From positions 1,060,818 through 1,124,817 of the forward strand of contig CP073261.1 of NCBI GenBank assembly GCA_019739335.1: a DNA stretch of 64,000 bases, read 5' to 3'. Source of the DNA: Erythrobacter sp. (lineage in GTDB: Bacteria; Pseudomonadota; Alphaproteobacteria; Sphingomonadales; Sphingomonadaceae). Shown one piece after another: positions 62,612-64,000 of the stretch (the first letter of the stretch is position 1; each line of letters starts with the position of its first letter). A program made the translations under genes and the position numbers. The notes beneath the pieces were generated by a model. The model worked only from the letters and a program-made list of their open reading frames with translations, ran no database searches and was not told the origin of the DNA.

Positions 62612-64000
62612 CAGAACGTGCGCCGCAGTTTCGCCAGCAGCGCGACCCAGCGCTTGGCCCATTTGCCGAACACCAGCGGCTCCCACGCCTTGAACGCTGC
62701 CGCCTTCACGATCTCGGCACGGGTGGGATAGGCAATCACCGCCCCGCCCATGTTGAAAGTCCCGTCCTTGCCCGTAATCAACTGCGTGAACGGCAGCAGC
62801 AGTTCGCCCGCATTGACCCCGCAAATGCTGGCGCCGACCACCTTGCGGCCCTTGAGCATGACCTTGAGATGCCCCTCAGGGCGACCCTCGGCAATCGCGC
62901 GGTCGTTGTGGTCGAAATGCTCGGTGATGACAGTCAGTCCGTCGCCATGCTTCTCCCGCGCCTCGCTTTCGGTCAGGCCGATCTGCGCCACTTCGGGCTC
63001 GGTATAGGTGCACCACGGCAGCGCCCGAAAATCCGCCTTGGCAGGCAGGCCGAGCGCCACTTCCATCACCACGTTTGAACCCTCGTAGCCCGAAACTTGG
63101 GTGAGGCGCGGCCCCTCGCGGCAATCGCCGATGGCGTAAATATGTTTGAGGCTGGTGCGACGGCGGGCGTCCACCTGGATACCGTTCTGGCCCAAGGCAA
63201 TGCCCAGTTCCTCCAGCCCGTAACCCGCCACGCGCGCCTTGCGTCCCACAGCAACCAGCAGGTGCGAACCGGTGACCTGCTCCCCGCTATCGGTGCTGAC
63301 GACCACTCCCTCACCCGCACGCTCCACCTTTTCCGCCTTGCCGCGCACGAAGCGCACACCTTCGGCTTCCATCGTCGCCACCACCAGCGCCACCGAATCG
63401 CGGTCATCGCGCGCCATGATCTCGCCCGGCTCGATCACCGTCACCGCAGAGCCAAGCCGCCGGAAGCTCTGCGCCATTTCCATGCCGATCACGCCGCCGC
63501 CGATAATCACCAGGTGTTCGGGCTGCTCGGTCAGGTCGAACAGGTTTTCGTTGGTGAGATAGGGCACCTCGGACAGCCCCGGAACCGGCGGCACCATCGG
63601 CCCGGAGCCGGTGGCAATGACGATGCGGGGTGCCGTCAAAGTCCGCCCGCCGACCTCCACCGAATGCGGCCCCGTCAGCCGCGCCCAGTCGCGGATCACC
63701 TCGCAGCCCATGCCTTCGAAGGTTTCTTCCGAATCGTGCGGCGCGATCGCGGCAATCGCCCCGTGGACATGCGCGTGGACCCCCGCCCAGTCGACCACCG
63801 GCGTGGCCAGTTGAACACCTGCGCGCTTTTCCTCACGCGCTTCGGCGGCGCGGCGGGCGCTGGCGATCAGTGCCTTGCTCGGCACGCAGCCGTTGTTGAG
63901 GCATTCGCCGCCCATCTTGTGGCCTTCGATCAGTGCGGTCTTGAGGCCGAACAGTCCGCAGCCGCCTGCCGCCGTCAGCCCCGCCGCGCCGCCGCCGATC
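62611..64000 (-). CDS. MerA/lipoamide dehydrogenase-type FAD disulphide oxidoreductase, partial at the window edge
   Basis: The gene enters from beyond 64000, so the start is missing; 462 residues are visible. The FAD-binding IGGGAAGLTAA lies at the very edge of the window, then the redox-active pair in GGECLNNGCVPSK (Cys-x4-Cys), an NAD(P)H-binding IIGGGVIGMEMAQ, and a C-terminal dimerisation domain. No second cysteine pair of the mercuric reductase C-terminus is seen, so mercury reduction is unlikely. It is co-transcribed with the radical SAM gene. Confidence 0.88.
   Translation of the reverse strand, partial: IGGGAAGLTAAGGCGLFGLKTALIEGHKMGGECLNNGCVPSKALIASARRAAEAREEKRAGVQLATPVVDWAGVHAHVHGAIAAIAPHDSEETFEGMGCEVIRDWARLTGPHSVEVGGRTLTAPRIVIATGSGPMVPPVPGLSEVPYLTNENLFDLTEQPEHLVIIGGGVIGMEMAQSFRRLGSAVTVIEPGEIMARDDRDSVALVVATMEAEGVRFVRGKAEKVERAGEGVVVSTDSGEQVTGSHLLVAVGRKARVAGYGLEELGIALGQNGIQVDARRRTSLKHIYAIGDCREGPRLTQVSGYEGSNVVMEVALGLPAKADFRALPWCTYTEPEVAQIGLTESEAREKHGDGLTVITEHFDHNDRAIAEGRPEGHLKVMLKGRKVVGASICGVNAGELLLPFTQLITGKDGTFNMGGAVIAYPTRAEIVKAAAFKAWEPLVFGKWAKRWVALLAKLRRTF

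Noticed and set aside
62611..64000. Mercuric reductase assignment
   Set aside because: The typical C-terminal vicinal cysteines are absent and there are no other mer genes nearby.

Overview
The window is about 64 kb of GC-rich, densely packed bacterial chromosome. The gene set points to an alphaproteobacterium of the Sphingomonadales, most likely Erythrobacteraceae. The main indicators are an alphaproteobacterial NrnC-type exonuclease, an exosortase-A-associated glycosyltransferase and ligase, an intracellular PHB depolymerase of the Cys-nucleophile type, a DUF6894 protein, and frequent 4-nt ATGA/GTGA overlaps between genes. The placement is an inference from gene families; there is no rRNA to confirm it. 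No phage, insertion sequence, CRISPR array or origin was found. The content is mostly core metabolism and cell envelope, with a few AT-richer orphan genes and several kinds of intergenic palindromic repeat.

Layout. 1-9081: the tail of a GGDEF protein, a DUF1080 lipoprotein, a thioesterase/oligopeptidase pair, an aminopeptidase P/cupin pair, and a coupled operon of a four-EF-hand periplasmic protein with an OmpR-type regulator and its histidine kinase. 9087-18062: a palindromic repeat, a HerA-like ATPase, then a tightly overlapped pabBC - aminotransferase - RluA - arfB operon, rpmG, lolA, xth and ribA. 18091-23423: a second palindromic repeat followed by a minus-strand run of recQ, SPFH protein, ribbon-helix-helix protein, beta-helix protein, DksA-like zinc protein and psd. 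23544-32308: acidic small lipoproteins around phhA, a small membrane protein, uppP, an M13 metallopeptidase, an ABC exporter and phaZ. 32390-37053: an exosortase-A-type polysaccharide locus with a ligase, a 58-residue overlapping small protein, a divergent glycosyltransferase and a large disordered membrane protein. 37253-43344: gltB-gltD. 43406-47233: small proteins, an AT-rich zinc-ribbon orphan, ung, nrnC, lptC, lptA and tRNA-Gln(CTG). 47277-61155: a complete glycogen locus with malQ divergent from glgP, then glgB-glgC-glgA-pgm-glgX. 61152-64000: a DUF2147 protein, a radical SAM protein and a MerA-like flavoprotein that runs off the window.

How the genes work together. The glycogen block covers the whole cycle: glucose-1-phosphate/glucose-6-phosphate exchange (Pgm), ADP-glucose formation (GlgC), elongation (GlgA), branching (GlgB), phosphorolysis (GlgP), debranching (GlgX) and maltodextrin disproportionation (MalQ). 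With PhaZ it gives two carbon-storage pathways. Envelope functions are spread along the window: LolA, LptC/LptA, UppP, Psd and the exosortase-A polysaccharide enzymes. GltBD assimilates ammonia.

The points most worth a second look are the EF-hand/two-component operon with repeated upstream hexamers, the palindrome over the SPFH/RHH promoter, the exosortase-A orphan cluster with its overlooked 58-aa gene, the radical SAM/flavoprotein pair, helically phased repeats between malQ and glgP, and a likely CTG start for ribA.
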